Assembly: GCA_965660815.1 (NCBI GenBank)
Contig: CBFIBG010000054.1
Span: 1 to 59,187, forward strand
DNA: 59,187 nucleotides
Direction: 5' to 3'
Source of the DNA: Glaciecola sp965660815
GTDB lineage: Bacteria > Pseudomonadota > Gammaproteobacteria > Enterobacterales > Alteromonadaceae
Shown: in pieces, positions 1 through 7,708 of the stretch
How positions within the stretch are numbered: position 1 is the stretch's first letter
Layout of the letters: every line of letters begins with the position of its first letter
Notes under the pieces: generated by a model
What the model saw: only the letters and a program-made list of their open reading frames with translations
What the model was told of the DNA's origin: nothing
Databases searched by the model: none
Made by a program: the position numbers and the translations under genes

Positions 1-519
1 GATATAGTGTCAGGAAATTGTGTGGGTTATTGGATGTTAACAGCAGCAGTTATTACCATAGTCTCAAGCCTAAGTTGATAGATACCAGCCGGCTAGCACT
101 GATACAACTGGTTCAAACCATTCATCATGATATTGATAAGATTTACGGAAAAAGGCGATTGCAGATTGAATTAAGAGCCAGGGATTATTCAATAGGGTTA
201 CATAAAACTGCATCGATCATGAAACAAGTTAATGTGGTAGCGCTAAGACCTCGTTAAAAGCATCGTCATATTGAGCATCTAGGACAACATCACTCAGAGT
301 ATGAGTAGAAAAGGCAACTGTTTTGATAACGCGGTAATGGAACGATTCTTTAGAAGTTTAAAAACAGAAAGGCTACATAATGTCGCTATAATCAATCATA
401 AAGCTGCTGTTGAATTAGTGGAAAAATATATTCGATTTTACAATTATAAGCGCAGACACTCGGCCATTGATTATGTTAGTCCCGCTGTAAAACGAAATCA
501 GATGTTAAATGTGGCGTAA
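1..519 (+). pseudogene. IS3-family transposase OrfB, internally deleted
   Basis: Two pieces of one transposase are present. Bases 1-257 encode the N-terminal helix-turn-helix part (for example the stretch LCGLLDVNSSSYYHSL, then DKIYGKRRLQIELRARDYSI) and stop at 255-257. A piece in another frame, open from about 286, encodes the C-terminal tail (QSMSRKGNCFDNAVMERFF, then FYNYKRRHSAIDYVSP) and stops at 519. An intact OrfB has roughly 100 residues between these segments carrying the first two Asp of the DDE catalytic triad. They are absent here, and only the final Glu (in NAVMERFF) remains. The gene therefore cannot encode an active transposase. It is a remnant created by deletion plus frameshift. 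Confidence 0.85.
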
Positions 520-542
520 AAAGTGTCTAAAAAACTAGATCA
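1..542 (+). mobile_element. IS3-family element remnant (IS no. 1), right part with internal deletion
   Basis: This is the right-hand part of an IS3-family insertion sequence; its left part lies outside the window. It holds the N-terminal and extreme C-terminal parts of the OrfB transposase with the catalytic middle missing. The probable right inverted repeat ends at 542, just after the transposase stop; read inward on the minus strand it begins TGATCTAGTTTTTTAGACAC, with the TG terminus usual for IS3 elements. At 543 the sequence switches directly into a second IS3-type transposase on the minus strand, so this element appears to have inserted into that one. The end assignment is inferred from the TG terminus and not from a second copy. 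Confidence 0.6.
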
Positions 543-1140
543 TTACAAATACCACTGGTTGATTGGGATTGCGCTTATTTACTGCTAGTGGTAATGCCCG
601 GGTTGTTAATTCACTATTGGGCTTATCTGAAAATGCCCAGCTAATGACTTTACGTGAATATAAATCCATCACGATAGCCAAGTATAACCAGCCTTGCGAG
701 GTGCGAACGTAGGTGATGTCACCAGACCAATAAGTATTTGCTTTCTCAGGGTTAAATTGACGATTTAACATGTTAGGCGCAATAACGCTTAACTTGCCAT
801 AAGCTGGGTAGCGATGTTGTTTTGGACGTTTAGCCACTAATTTTAGTTGCCGCATAAGCCGCCTGACTTTGTATCGCCCAACGTCAAATCCAAGCTCGCG
901 CACTTCACTCAACATTCGTCTGCTACCATACGTTGCATCCATTTCTTGATGCACGTGCTCCATAGCAGCGGTTAGCCTAACTTGTTCGGCTTTGATTGGC
1001 TTCACTTTACAACGGGCATAAAACGTACTGCGTTTAACATGTAAACACCGACAAACATCACGGACTTTATGTCCAGCCTTTTTCAGCTTCAGCGCGACTT
1101 GTTGCTGACGTTCATTTCCATGGCGAAAAAGGCGGATGTA
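543..1140 (-). pseudogene. IS3-family transposase OrfB (IS no. 2), 3'-truncated
   Basis: This minus-strand reading frame is open from about 1140 down to 543. It covers the HTH region (KKAGHKVRDVCRCLHVKR), the dimer-like segment (DATYGSRRMLSEVRELGF) and the rve core with the first two catalytic Asp (SGDITYVRTSQG and VMDLYSRKVISW). It then ends abruptly after NPNQPVVFV, where the canonical HSDxGSQY motif and the last third with the catalytic Glu should follow. The break coincides with the right end of IS no. 1 at 542, so insertion of that element explains the truncation. No OrfA is visible upstream, and the sequence beyond about 1140 is Rhs-like debris. A GTG at 1003-1005 could be used as a start, but OrfB of this family is normally made by frameshifting from OrfA. 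Confidence 0.8.
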
Positions 1141-1209
1141 GATTCAAGCGACCCTATTGGACTGTCGGGAGGGATGAATACCTATGCTTATGTGGGGGGA
1201 ATCCAGTAA
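1137..1209 (+). pseudogene. Rhs/YD-repeat protein core tip, frameshifted remnant
   Basis: The plus strand reads SSDPIGLSGGMNTYAYVGG and then IQ-stop. This is the highly conserved end of the Rhs/YD-repeat core, normally DPIGL.GG.N.Y.YV.GNPV. A run of six G at 1194-1199 would need seven to continue in frame as GNPVS, since the next bases (aat cca gta agc) spell NPVS in the shifted frame. So the remnant carries a one-base homopolymer deletion, or a sequencing error. Nothing upstream continues the Rhs core because the sequence enters the IS3-family fragment. I read it as the leftover 3' end of an Rhs core disrupted by IS insertion; the variable toxin tip is not preserved. Confidence 0.7.
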
Positions 1210-1247
1210 GCTTCTATTATTTAGTAGGTAAAAGTATCACTGAGCGA

Positions 1248-2021
1248 TTAAATAAAGTCCAAAATACTCTGATATATCAACGCCGAACCAATAATTGCAC
1301 AGGAAATGGTAAAGACTTTTTTGATAAATTCTTCGCCTTTGTGAAGCGAAAGACTGGCGCCGAGGAATCCGCCCAATACAGCGCCTAATACCAATACGGA
1401 AACAAAAGGCACATTTAATGAAACATTTGTGCCTAAGACTAATGCGCCGGTACTGTTATAAATAAAGCCACAAACAATCATGGTGTAAGATAATGCCAAC
1501 ATGAACGAACAGCGAAACCAATACACCAACCACATGGTAAATAATAAGCCTGTCCCTGAGGTTAGTGAGCCGTTTAGCACGGCTATTACAAATACTCCTA
1601 AATAGCCAGTAATCAGCGATCTTTGCTCTTTTTGTCTATTGTTTTGAAGATCTGCAGCCTTTATCCCTTTAATATTTATTGCTGTGATCGAAAGTATCAG
1701 TAATCCTAAGCCCAGTTTGGCAATGTCCTCTGGCAAGTAAATCGCTAGGAATGCCCCAAGAATTACGCCTGGAATACCAATACAGCACAACCAAAGCATA
1801 AAGCGTTTGTCCAGATCCTTCACAAAACTGTGCCGGATAGTAGCGCCTACTCCAAGACCAACGGTCGCAATTTTATGGGAAGCCAATGCTACAGGGTAAG
1901 GAATGCCTAGAAAGAGTAAAGCGGGTAACAAGAACAATCCTGACCCGCCCCCTGCAAGGGCGGAAAGAAAGTTAGCAACGAAAGAAATTGAGAATGCAAA
2001 GAAGAAGTTTAGATTATCCAT
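1248..2021 (-). CDS. Sulfite exporter TauE/SafE family membrane permease
   Basis: Predicted integral inner-membrane protein of about 257 residues with the TauE/SafE (DUF81) architecture: two related bundles of four hydrophobic segments. The first begins with a glycine-rich turn (SALAGGGSGLFLLPALLFLG) and the conserved region SHKIATVGLG. The second carries a similar glycine-rich segment (LNGSLTSGTGLLFTMWL). Family members export small sulfonates, sulfite or other organic anions; the substrate cannot be deduced here. An upstream in-frame TTG at 2057 would add 12 residues, but the ATG at 2019-2021 starts directly before the first hydrophobic segment and is preferred. No clear Shine-Dalgarno is seen. 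It lies downstream of recQ on the same strand with a gap of about 120 bases. Confidence 0.85.
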   Translation of the reverse strand: MDNLNFFFAFSISFVANFLSALAGGGSGLFLLPALLFLGIPYPVALASHKIATVGLGVGATIRHSFVKDLDKRFMLWLCCIGIPGVILGAFLAIYLPEDIAKLGLGLLILSITAINIKGIKAADLQNNRQKEQRSLITGYLGVFVIAVLNGSLTSGTGLLFTMWLVYWFRCSFMLALSYTMIVCGFIYNSTGALVLGTNVSLNVPFVSVLVLGAVLGGFLGASLSLHKGEEFIKKVFTISCAIIGSALIYQSILDFI

Positions 2022-2144
2022 ATGAGAGATTATTCTGCAGTAAATTCGTTGTCCCAAACATGATCTAATTGTCGCAACATTGATCCAGTTAGATTAATAA
2101 AAAACAGCCCTGGTGAATTTATAATGAATTTACTCAATTTGACC

Positions 2145-4022
2145 TTATGTAATAGCAGCAAGGTAGTCTTCTATCAGCGAGGTAAATGCCTGACCATATT
2201 TTTGGTTTTTTACATCACCCACGCCGTTAACTAACATAAAATCTGTGGGATTGGTGGGTAACTTGGCAGTCATATCGGCAAGACTTGCGTCGCTGAAAAT
2301 GGTAAATGCCGGCACGCCTTGCTCGTCCGCAAGTTGTTTTCTTAAATGCTTAAGTTTTGCGAATAAGCGCCTGTCAATATTAGTCGCTTCGTATTTGTTC
2401 GACGTTCTAGAGCTGACTTTAAATTTAGGAACGGCCAGCATAGTCACCGACTCGCTTTTTAAAACGCTTTTTGATGACTCGTTTAAGCGCAAAATCCCAC
2501 CATATGTCATGTCGATGCGCATTAGCCCTTGGTGAATGAGCTGTTGGATGATGTTGTGCCAAAACGGGTCGGTTTGGTCTTTACCAATACCGTAAGTGGA
2601 AAGTTCATTATGGTGATTATCCAGTATTTTCCTAATAGACTTGCCGCGCAAAACATCAATGACATACTGAATAGAAGTATTGCCTTTTAGACGATAAACG
2701 CAAGACAATACCTTTTGTGCCTCGACAGTGCCATCGAACATTTTAGGCGGATTTTGGCAGACATCGCAGTTACCACAGTCAGCTTGGTTTAGGTCGCCAA
2801 AATAATTTAACAAGACTCGCCTTCTGCAAGTCTGAGCCTCGGCAAAAGACTGCATGGCTTCAAACTTGTGCTGTTCAATCGCAAACCTTTGCGGGCTTGC
2901 ACCATCTGCAATCCATTTTTTTATTCTTGCCGCGTCTTTATCGTCGTAAAGTAAAAGGGCTTCTGCAGGTAAGGAGTCTCTGCCAGCCCTCCCGGTTTCT
3001 TGGTAAAAAGACTCAATACTTCTTGGCACATCGTGGTGAACCACAAACCTTACATTGGATTTATTAATACCCATACCAAAGGCAACCGTTGCGACTACTA
3101 CCTGAATATCGTCATTAAGAAACGCGTTTTGCACACTTTCACGTTCATTATTGTCATAACCAGCATGATAGGCACCGCACTTTATGCCTGCTTGATTAAT
3201 TTTAGCGGCAATTTCATCTACTTTTGCTCTGCTGTTGCAGTAAATGATGCCACTGTCTCTGCCTTGCTGCCGAATGAAATCTAGAACTTGGGCACCACCT
3301 TTATATTTTGCCAATAGGTTATACCGGATATTTGGTCGGTCAAACCCCCCTCTAAACACGAAAGGTTGTTGCAGATCTAATTGACTGATGATGTCTAACT
3401 GAGTTTCTTTATCTGCTGTTGCGGTAAGTGCAAGCATTGGACAATGTGAAAAGCAATGTCTAAGCTCATTCAAACGAGTGTATTCTTTTCTAAAATCGTG
3501 TCCCCATTGACTTACGCAGTGAGCTTCGTCTATGGCTATTAAAGATACCTGTAAGGATTGTAAAAACTTTAAAAAATAAGGCTGTAGAGCTCGTTCCGGT
3601 GCAATATAAAGTAACTTTATTGCGCCTTGTTGAAGCTGTTGTTGAATTGAAGCGACATCGTCAGCAGACAATGAAGAATTTATATAGGCCGATGCTACCC
3701 CTTGGTCCCTCAGTTGTTGAACTTGATCTTGCATCAGAGAAATCAAGGGAGAAATAACAATCGTGAGACCGTTTAGCATAAGTGCTGGAACTTGATAGCA
3801 AATCGACTTTCCTCCTCCCGTCGGCAAAAGCACTAAACTGTCATTTTGTTTGAGAATATGTTCGATCACTTCCCACTGGCCGGTTCTAAATTGATCATAT
3901 CCAAAGGTTTGCTTTAATATATTCAGGGCTTTTGTTTGTGGGAGGCTAGAGCCAGTATGCTCTATATTACCTAAGTGCATTTCGTCTGTTTGTTGTTTAG
4001 GTAAAGGCATGGTCGAAATCAT
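2145..4022 (-). CDS. recQ: ATP-dependent DNA helicase RecQ
   Basis: This 625-residue superfamily-2 3'-5' DNA helicase acts in recombination, repair and fork restart; E. coli RecQ is about 609 residues. Walker A is seen as LLPTGGGKSICYQVPAL, the DEAH box as IDEAHCVSQWGHDFR and motif III as LALTATA. Motif VI is seen as QETGRAGRDSLPAEALLLY. The RecQ zinc-binding domain has four Cys (CRRRVLLNYFG...CGNCDVC), followed by the winged helix and a C-terminal HRDC domain from about residue 545. The N-terminus is about 30 residues longer than the core start NILKQTFGYDQFRTGQ. ATG at 4022 is taken; a second Met five codons in is possible. A DEDDh exonuclease gene lies just upstream on the same strand. Confidence 0.96.
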   Translation of the reverse strand: MISTMPLPKQQTDEMHLGNIEHTGSSLPQTKALNILKQTFGYDQFRTGQWEVIEHILKQNDSLVLLPTGGGKSICYQVPALMLNGLTIVISPLISLMQDQVQQLRDQGVASAYINSSLSADDVASIQQQLQQGAIKLLYIAPERALQPYFLKFLQSLQVSLIAIDEAHCVSQWGHDFRKEYTRLNELRHCFSHCPMLALTATADKETQLDIISQLDLQQPFVFRGGFDRPNIRYNLLAKYKGGAQVLDFIRQQGRDSGIIYCNSRAKVDEIAAKINQAGIKCGAYHAGYDNNERESVQNAFLNDDIQVVVATVAFGMGINKSNVRFVVHHDVPRSIESFYQETGRAGRDSLPAEALLLYDDKDAARIKKWIADGASPQRFAIEQHKFEAMQSFAEAQTCRRRVLLNYFGDLNQADCGNCDVCQNPPKMFDGTVEAQKVLSCVYRLKGNTSIQYVIDVLRGKSIRKILDNHHNELSTYGIGKDQTDPFWHNIIQQLIHQGLMRIDMTYGGILRLNESSKSVLKSESVTMLAVPKFKVSSRTSNKYEATNIDRRLFAKLKHLRKQLADEQGVPAFTIFSDASLADMTAKLPTNPTDFMLVNGVGDVKNQKYGQAFTSLIEDYLAAIT

Positions 4023-4111
4023 TGTATAGCATTAAAAGGTCGGGTTGATTTTACCCAGAAGTGTACAGGGTTTATGGTTTATAATCTAATGTACTGACGT
4101 ACTGTTGCGTT

Positions 4112-4630
4112 TTAAGGTCTGTGAAAACTGTTTTGATTTCGCTGGCATAAGTTGAGTGTCTCCATGAACGTTCGTTGGATTATCAACGCATCGTTGCTCG
4201 CTCTATGTCTTTTGATATTAGCTTGCTTTTGGAGCTGTACTTTTGTGTCATCCCAGATTTCTATTTGAGACTCTTTAAGTATTAGTTCAATAGAACTCAA
4301 CCTGAATTCTTTAGCCACTCGTGCACGTGAGAAAAGCTGATTAAGCCACGCGGAGTCTACAACCCATCCATCGCTATACACCGTTTGACCGGACAAAAGC
4401 TTGTTCAACGCAAGACACACCTCAACGCCATTTTTACCGTATCGCTTTAGAGTCTGTCTGCTAATTCCGTGCATCTGCTCGGCTTCTTCATCCCAATAAT
4501 TCCAATCGTCGAAAGGCTGAATTAAGCTACAGTAACGCTTGACATCATTATATATTACGCCTATTTCAATTGGATATCCATTTGCTCCGAACCCGCTGGC
4601 CTCTATGTCTATGATGATAGGAGGTGTCAT
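4112..4630 (-). CDS. DEDDh-type 3'-5' exonuclease family protein
   Basis: This 172-residue protein has the full DEDDh exonuclease signature. Exo I is DIEASGFG with Asp8 and Glu10. Exo II is YSDGWVVDSAWLNQLF with Asp92. Exo III is RHRASNDALI with His142 and Asp147. It has the short RNase T/DnaQ-like core with no extra domains. The family removes nucleotides from DNA or RNA 3' ends using two metal ions; the physiological substrate is not deducible. It sits about 90 bases upstream of recQ on the same strand, so the two may be co-transcribed, though no other evidence links them. The start at 4630 is the only ATG close to the Exo I motif. No signal peptide, so cytoplasmic. Confidence 0.85.
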   Translation of the reverse strand: MTPPIIIDIEASGFGANGYPIEIGVIYNDVKRYCSLIQPFDDWNYWDEEAEQMHGISRQTLKRYGKNGVEVCLALNKLLSGQTVYSDGWVVDSAWLNQLFSRARVAKEFRLSSIELILKESQIEIWDDTKVQLQKQANIKRHRASNDALIIQRTFMETLNLCQRNQNSFHRP

Positions 4631-4952
4631 TAAGAAATACCGCTGATGTTTTGATTAATTAACTGTTACGTGATGACCATATTAAAAATTAAGTAGGCAA
4701 CAAAAAAATGGAACCTATATCCAACTCAAGTGCCACTGTAAACTAAAGTATATAAGATTGGTAATATTACACACATTTATAACGATAATTTATAAAAAAC
4801 CTGTCTTGATAAAGTAAAAGTTTTATAAAGCATAGCAACTTTTTAATAAAGAGGTTAGCTAAAGCTCTCAATAAGGCAACAAATAAATGGGTATCATGTT
4901 TTGTTGCATTTGAGATACCATCGGTTCAAAACAATCTCAAAATAGCCAATAC
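4631..4952. other. Intergenic stretch, AT-rich, with a short direct repeat
   Basis: About 320 bases between the exonuclease start and the DUF3087 stop. It contains two near-identical 17-base repeats (see 4695-4890) and a weak imperfect hairpin around 4890-4925 (GGTATC...GATACC) that could end the DUF3087 transcript. The promoter of the exonuclease gene should lie near 4635-4700. I see no convincing coding region. Confidence 0.5.
4695..4890. repeat. Pair of 17-base direct repeats, 16/17 identical
   Basis: AGGCAACAAAAAAATGG at 4695-4711 recurs as AGGCAACAAATAAATGG at 4874-4890, offset by 179 bases. Each ends in an ATG followed by only a very short open frame (12 and 8 codons). The function is unknown, and chance is possible in AT-rich sequence. 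Confidence 0.45.
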
Positions 4953-5459
4953 CTAGTACTCTTTCAATTGTGAGGCATCAAAATTCTCATGATCAAGAGT
5001 AACATTGTATTTCGAAGCCAAAGCGTCCAACTCTGCTTGGGCAAGGGTTAATTCATCCATTACGATCGTGTTGTCATCTAATTTCCACAATAAACGAGAG
5101 CCTGCATAACTGTATTGCATGATGTTCATGGCCGTTACATCACCTTGTTCTGCTGCCGTCTTAACTTTGCTCATCTTGCGAGTTATTTTATTCAGCACCT
5201 GCTTTAAATCCCATACATAGACGACTTCCGTCATAAATTCGTGCTGTCTAAAGCGACTTAAAACGCTACCGATCACTATGGCGCTAACTATTACGCCGGT
5301 GAGATTCCAATGAAAATGGCTACCATCTTGATCTGGAAATAGCGCAATTAATACTTGAGCAATGCTTAAACTGCCTACCACCAGAGCCGCAATGCATGCG
5401 ATGATTACGTAGTTAAGGTGTTTTCGGTATCTGGCTTTATCGATTTCTTTAAGTTGCAT
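4953..5459 (-). CDS. DUF3087 family inner-membrane protein
   Basis: About 168 residues. The N-terminus matches the DUF3087 pattern (LKEIDKARYRKHLNYVIIAC), followed by two transmembrane segments (about residues 20-45 and 55-75) and a cytoplasmic C-terminal region (AEQGDVTAMNIMQYSYAGSR, then LDDNTIVMDELTLAQAEL). The family is found in Alteromonadales, Vibrionales and relatives and has no known biochemical role. An upstream TTG at 5474 would add five residues; the ATG at 5457-5459 is preferred although its ribosome-binding site is weak. It stands alone on its strand with large gaps on both sides. Recognition of the family is by sequence pattern from memory. Confidence 0.75.
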   Translation of the reverse strand: MQLKEIDKARYRKHLNYVIIACIAALVVGSLSIAQVLIALFPDQDGSHFHWNLTGVIVSAIVIGSVLSRFRQHEFMTEVVYVWDLKQVLNKITRKMSKVKTAAEQGDVTAMNIMQYSYAGSRLLWKLDDNTIVMDELTLAQAELDALASKYNVTLDHENFDASQLKEY

Positions 5460-6002
5460 TATTCTTATATTCAAATAAATTGAGGCCAGTAATCATATAT
5501 CAAACCCATATATGAATAAACAGTGCTCAATGATGCTCAAGCTCAATCCTGCTTTCTAACAAGTGGAGGTATAGACAGTGACTTTACAATTTAGATCGAA
5601 CGAATCGTATCGAACGTAGCACCCATTATTAGGCGATGAACTATTTTGCGGGAGGTCAAAGCCTATTCTTACATATTGATTGTCATCGTTGTGAACAAGG
5701 TCGCCATCTAGTGAAATGTTCATAAAATCAATGAAGTTTAATTTATCGGCTATAAATGTATTACTTTAACTCTATTTCATTTGCCTTCATTATTTGACGT
5801 TAGTGCGAAGTCTTATCTAATTTGGTATTTATTCATGAATGCAATTGGTCCGTTAAACGCTACCAGTGCCCCTAGTAAATAATGTGGGTTTTTCCTATAC
5901 TTTGAAGTGTTTCAACAAGCCATAAAGCCTGTTTGGATCTTAACTGTGGAATATACGTTCCTAAAATAATAATTAAATGACTGAGCCACTGGAGATCCAG
6001 TT
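5460..6002. other. Intergenic region of about 540 bases with one short coding-like frame
   Basis: The region should hold the promoter of the DUF3087 gene on one side and that of the amidohydrolase on the other. A good ribosome-binding site (GGAG at about 5990) precedes the ATG at 6003. Its middle contains the 55-codon minus-strand frame described separately. I see no RNA gene or terminator of note. Confidence 0.4.
5556..5723 (-). CDS. Possible small or degraded gene of 55 codons, unrecognised
   Basis: The minus strand from ATG 5723 to stop 5556 encodes 55 residues beginning MNISLDGDLVHNDDNQYVRI and ending with a Cys-rich tail (NGCYVRYDS, LNCKV, TSTC). The frame is open a further 15 codons upstream, to about 5770. 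The amino-acid mix is balanced, with regularly spaced Asp, Tyr and Cys, which looks more like a real C-terminal domain fragment than random AT-rich sequence. I recognise no family. It may be the 3' remnant of a larger gene or a genuine small protein. Confidence 0.3.
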   Translation of the reverse strand: MNISLDGDLVHNDDNQYVRIGFDLPQNSSSPNNGCYVRYDSFDLNCKVTVYTSTC

Positions 6003-7643
6003 ATGAAGCAAATATTCGTACTGTGTGCGTGTATGTTTAGCCTTGTTGCGCAAGCAAACACGACAGAATTTTTTAACATCAAAGGGTACACACTTAATCA
6101 TAAAGGTGAATTAAAAACCTTTAGTAAAATCGCGTTTAGAGACGACAAAATCATCGCCGTGGGCGAGCAATTTAAAGTGTCAGGGGACGTTACACGAATT
6201 GACGGTAAAGGCCGAGTTTTGTTGCCTGGCTTGATTGATGCTCATGGCCATATGTTGGGATTGGGTGAAAATCTTTTGAGTGTCGATTTGCGCAATGCAA
6301 CCAGCGAGCTTAACGCTGTTCAGCAAGTAGCTGAATTCGTTTCTGGAAACCCGCACTCAAGCGGTTGGATAATAGGTCGAGGTTGGAATCAAGTGCTATG
6401 GCCGGGTAAACAATTTCCAACAAAGGCGAGTTTAGATGAGATTGCATCAGATACCCCTGTCGTTTTATCCCGTATTGATGGCCACGCAGTGTGGGTAAAT
6501 TCTGCCGCACTTGCAAAAGCGGGGATTACATCAAATACCCCTAGTCCAGCCGGCGGCGAGATCGTAAAAGACATTAATGGCGAGCCAACAGGTGTATTGA
6601 TTGATAACGCGGAATACTTGGTAACGGAACTCATTCCAAAAGCCAACTTACAAACTCTGTCCGAGCAATTAGATGCCGCGAATGCCCATTTATTAGAGCT
6701 AGGTGTCACTAGTATGCACGATGCTGGAATAGGCAGACAAATATATGACTTTTATCAGTCCAAAGCGGCAAATAATCAATTAGAAGTGCGTATTTACGCC
6801 ATGTTAGCTGCCACAGATCCAGACATAACTCAGTTATTGGCAAAGGGCCATATTCGGGATGAATCAGACATGTTGTCAATTCGCAGTGTTAAAGCATATG
6901 GTGATGGCGCGCTCGGCAGTCGTGGCGCAGCATTGCTTGAGCCCTACAGCGATGATCCGGACAATCATGGTTTATTAGTGACCCCTACTGAGCAACTGCC
7001 CAGCTTATTTCGCAGTGTTTTAGGCGCAAATTTTCAATTAAATTTTCATGCTATAGGCGATCGAGCGAATCGATTGGCTTTGCAGCAATTCGCGAAAACA
7101 TTCGAAATTTATCCAGAGAATAAAGAACGCCATCGCATAGAGCATGCACAAGTAGTGGCGGTTGAAGATATTGCTTTGTTTAAACAATATGGAATTATCC
7201 CCTCTATGCAGCCAACGCATGCTACAAGCGATATGAATATGGCTGAAGATCGAATAGGAGCAGAAAGACTCAAGGGAGCGTATGCTTGGCAGACTTTCTT
7301 AGATCAAGGTTCTCGAATTGCCTTTGGCTCTGATTTTCCTGTCGAATTAGCCAATCCATTTCATGGATTACATGCGGCAGTAACTAGACAAAGTGGGATG
7401 GGTGAACCCAAGACAGGCTGGATCCCTGAAGAGCGAGTTACTTTAATACAAGCATTGCGAGGTTTTACCTTGGATGCCGCCTATGCGGCTTTTCAAGAGG
7501 ATTTGCTAGGGACTCTGCAAGCCGGTAAAAAAGCGGACTTTATTTTGATTGATAGAGACATTTTTGATATTGAACCAACCTTAATAAGGGATACTAAAGT
7601 GATCGAAACCTGGGTGGATGGTGAGCGTAAATTTTCAAGATGA
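6003..7643 (+). CDS. Secreted amidohydrolase, YtcJ/AepA-like metal-dependent hydrolase
   Basis: This 546-residue protein has an N-terminal signal peptide (MKQIFVLCACMFSLVAQA, cleavage before NTTEFF), so it should act in the periplasm. A small beta-sandwich precedes the metal-binding HxH in LPGLIDAHGHMLGLG. Later conserved amidohydrolase elements are SRIDGHAVWVNSAAL, VKAYGDGALGSRGA, FHAIGDRANRLAL, RHRIEHAQVV and the aspartate segment AFGSDFPVE. The C-terminal strand returns to the sandwich (GKKADFILIDRDIFDI). This is the YtcJ-like amidohydrolase family (amidohydrolase_3), whose substrates are mostly unknown. A strong GGAG ribosome-binding site lies upstream. It is not obviously in an operon; rarD follows after 65 bases. 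Confidence 0.85.
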   Translation: MKQIFVLCACMFSLVAQANTTEFFNIKGYTLNHKGELKTFSKIAFRDDKIIAVGEQFKVSGDVTRIDGKGRVLLPGLIDAHGHMLGLGENLLSVDLRNATSELNAVQQVAEFVSGNPHSSGWIIGRGWNQVLWPGKQFPTKASLDEIASDTPVVLSRIDGHAVWVNSAALAKAGITSNTPSPAGGEIVKDINGEPTGVLIDNAEYLVTELIPKANLQTLSEQLDAANAHLLELGVTSMHDAGIGRQIYDFYQSKAANNQLEVRIYAMLAATDPDITQLLAKGHIRDESDMLSIRSVKAYGDGALGSRGAALLEPYSDDPDNHGLLVTPTEQLPSLFRSVLGANFQLNFHAIGDRANRLALQQFAKTFEIYPENKERHRIEHAQVVAVEDIALFKQYGIIPSMQPTHATSDMNMAEDRIGAERLKGAYAWQTFLDQGSRIAFGSDFPVELANPFHGLHAAVTRQSGMGEPKTGWIPEERVTLIQALRGFTLDAAYAAFQEDLLGTLQAGKKADFILIDRDIFDIEPTLIRDTKVIETWVDGERKFSR

Positions 7644-7708
7644 TAATTCTCCATTAATCGTCTATTATACGCGCTTATTTTTGCTACCCATGTTTACTAC
7701 ATTTTTCT

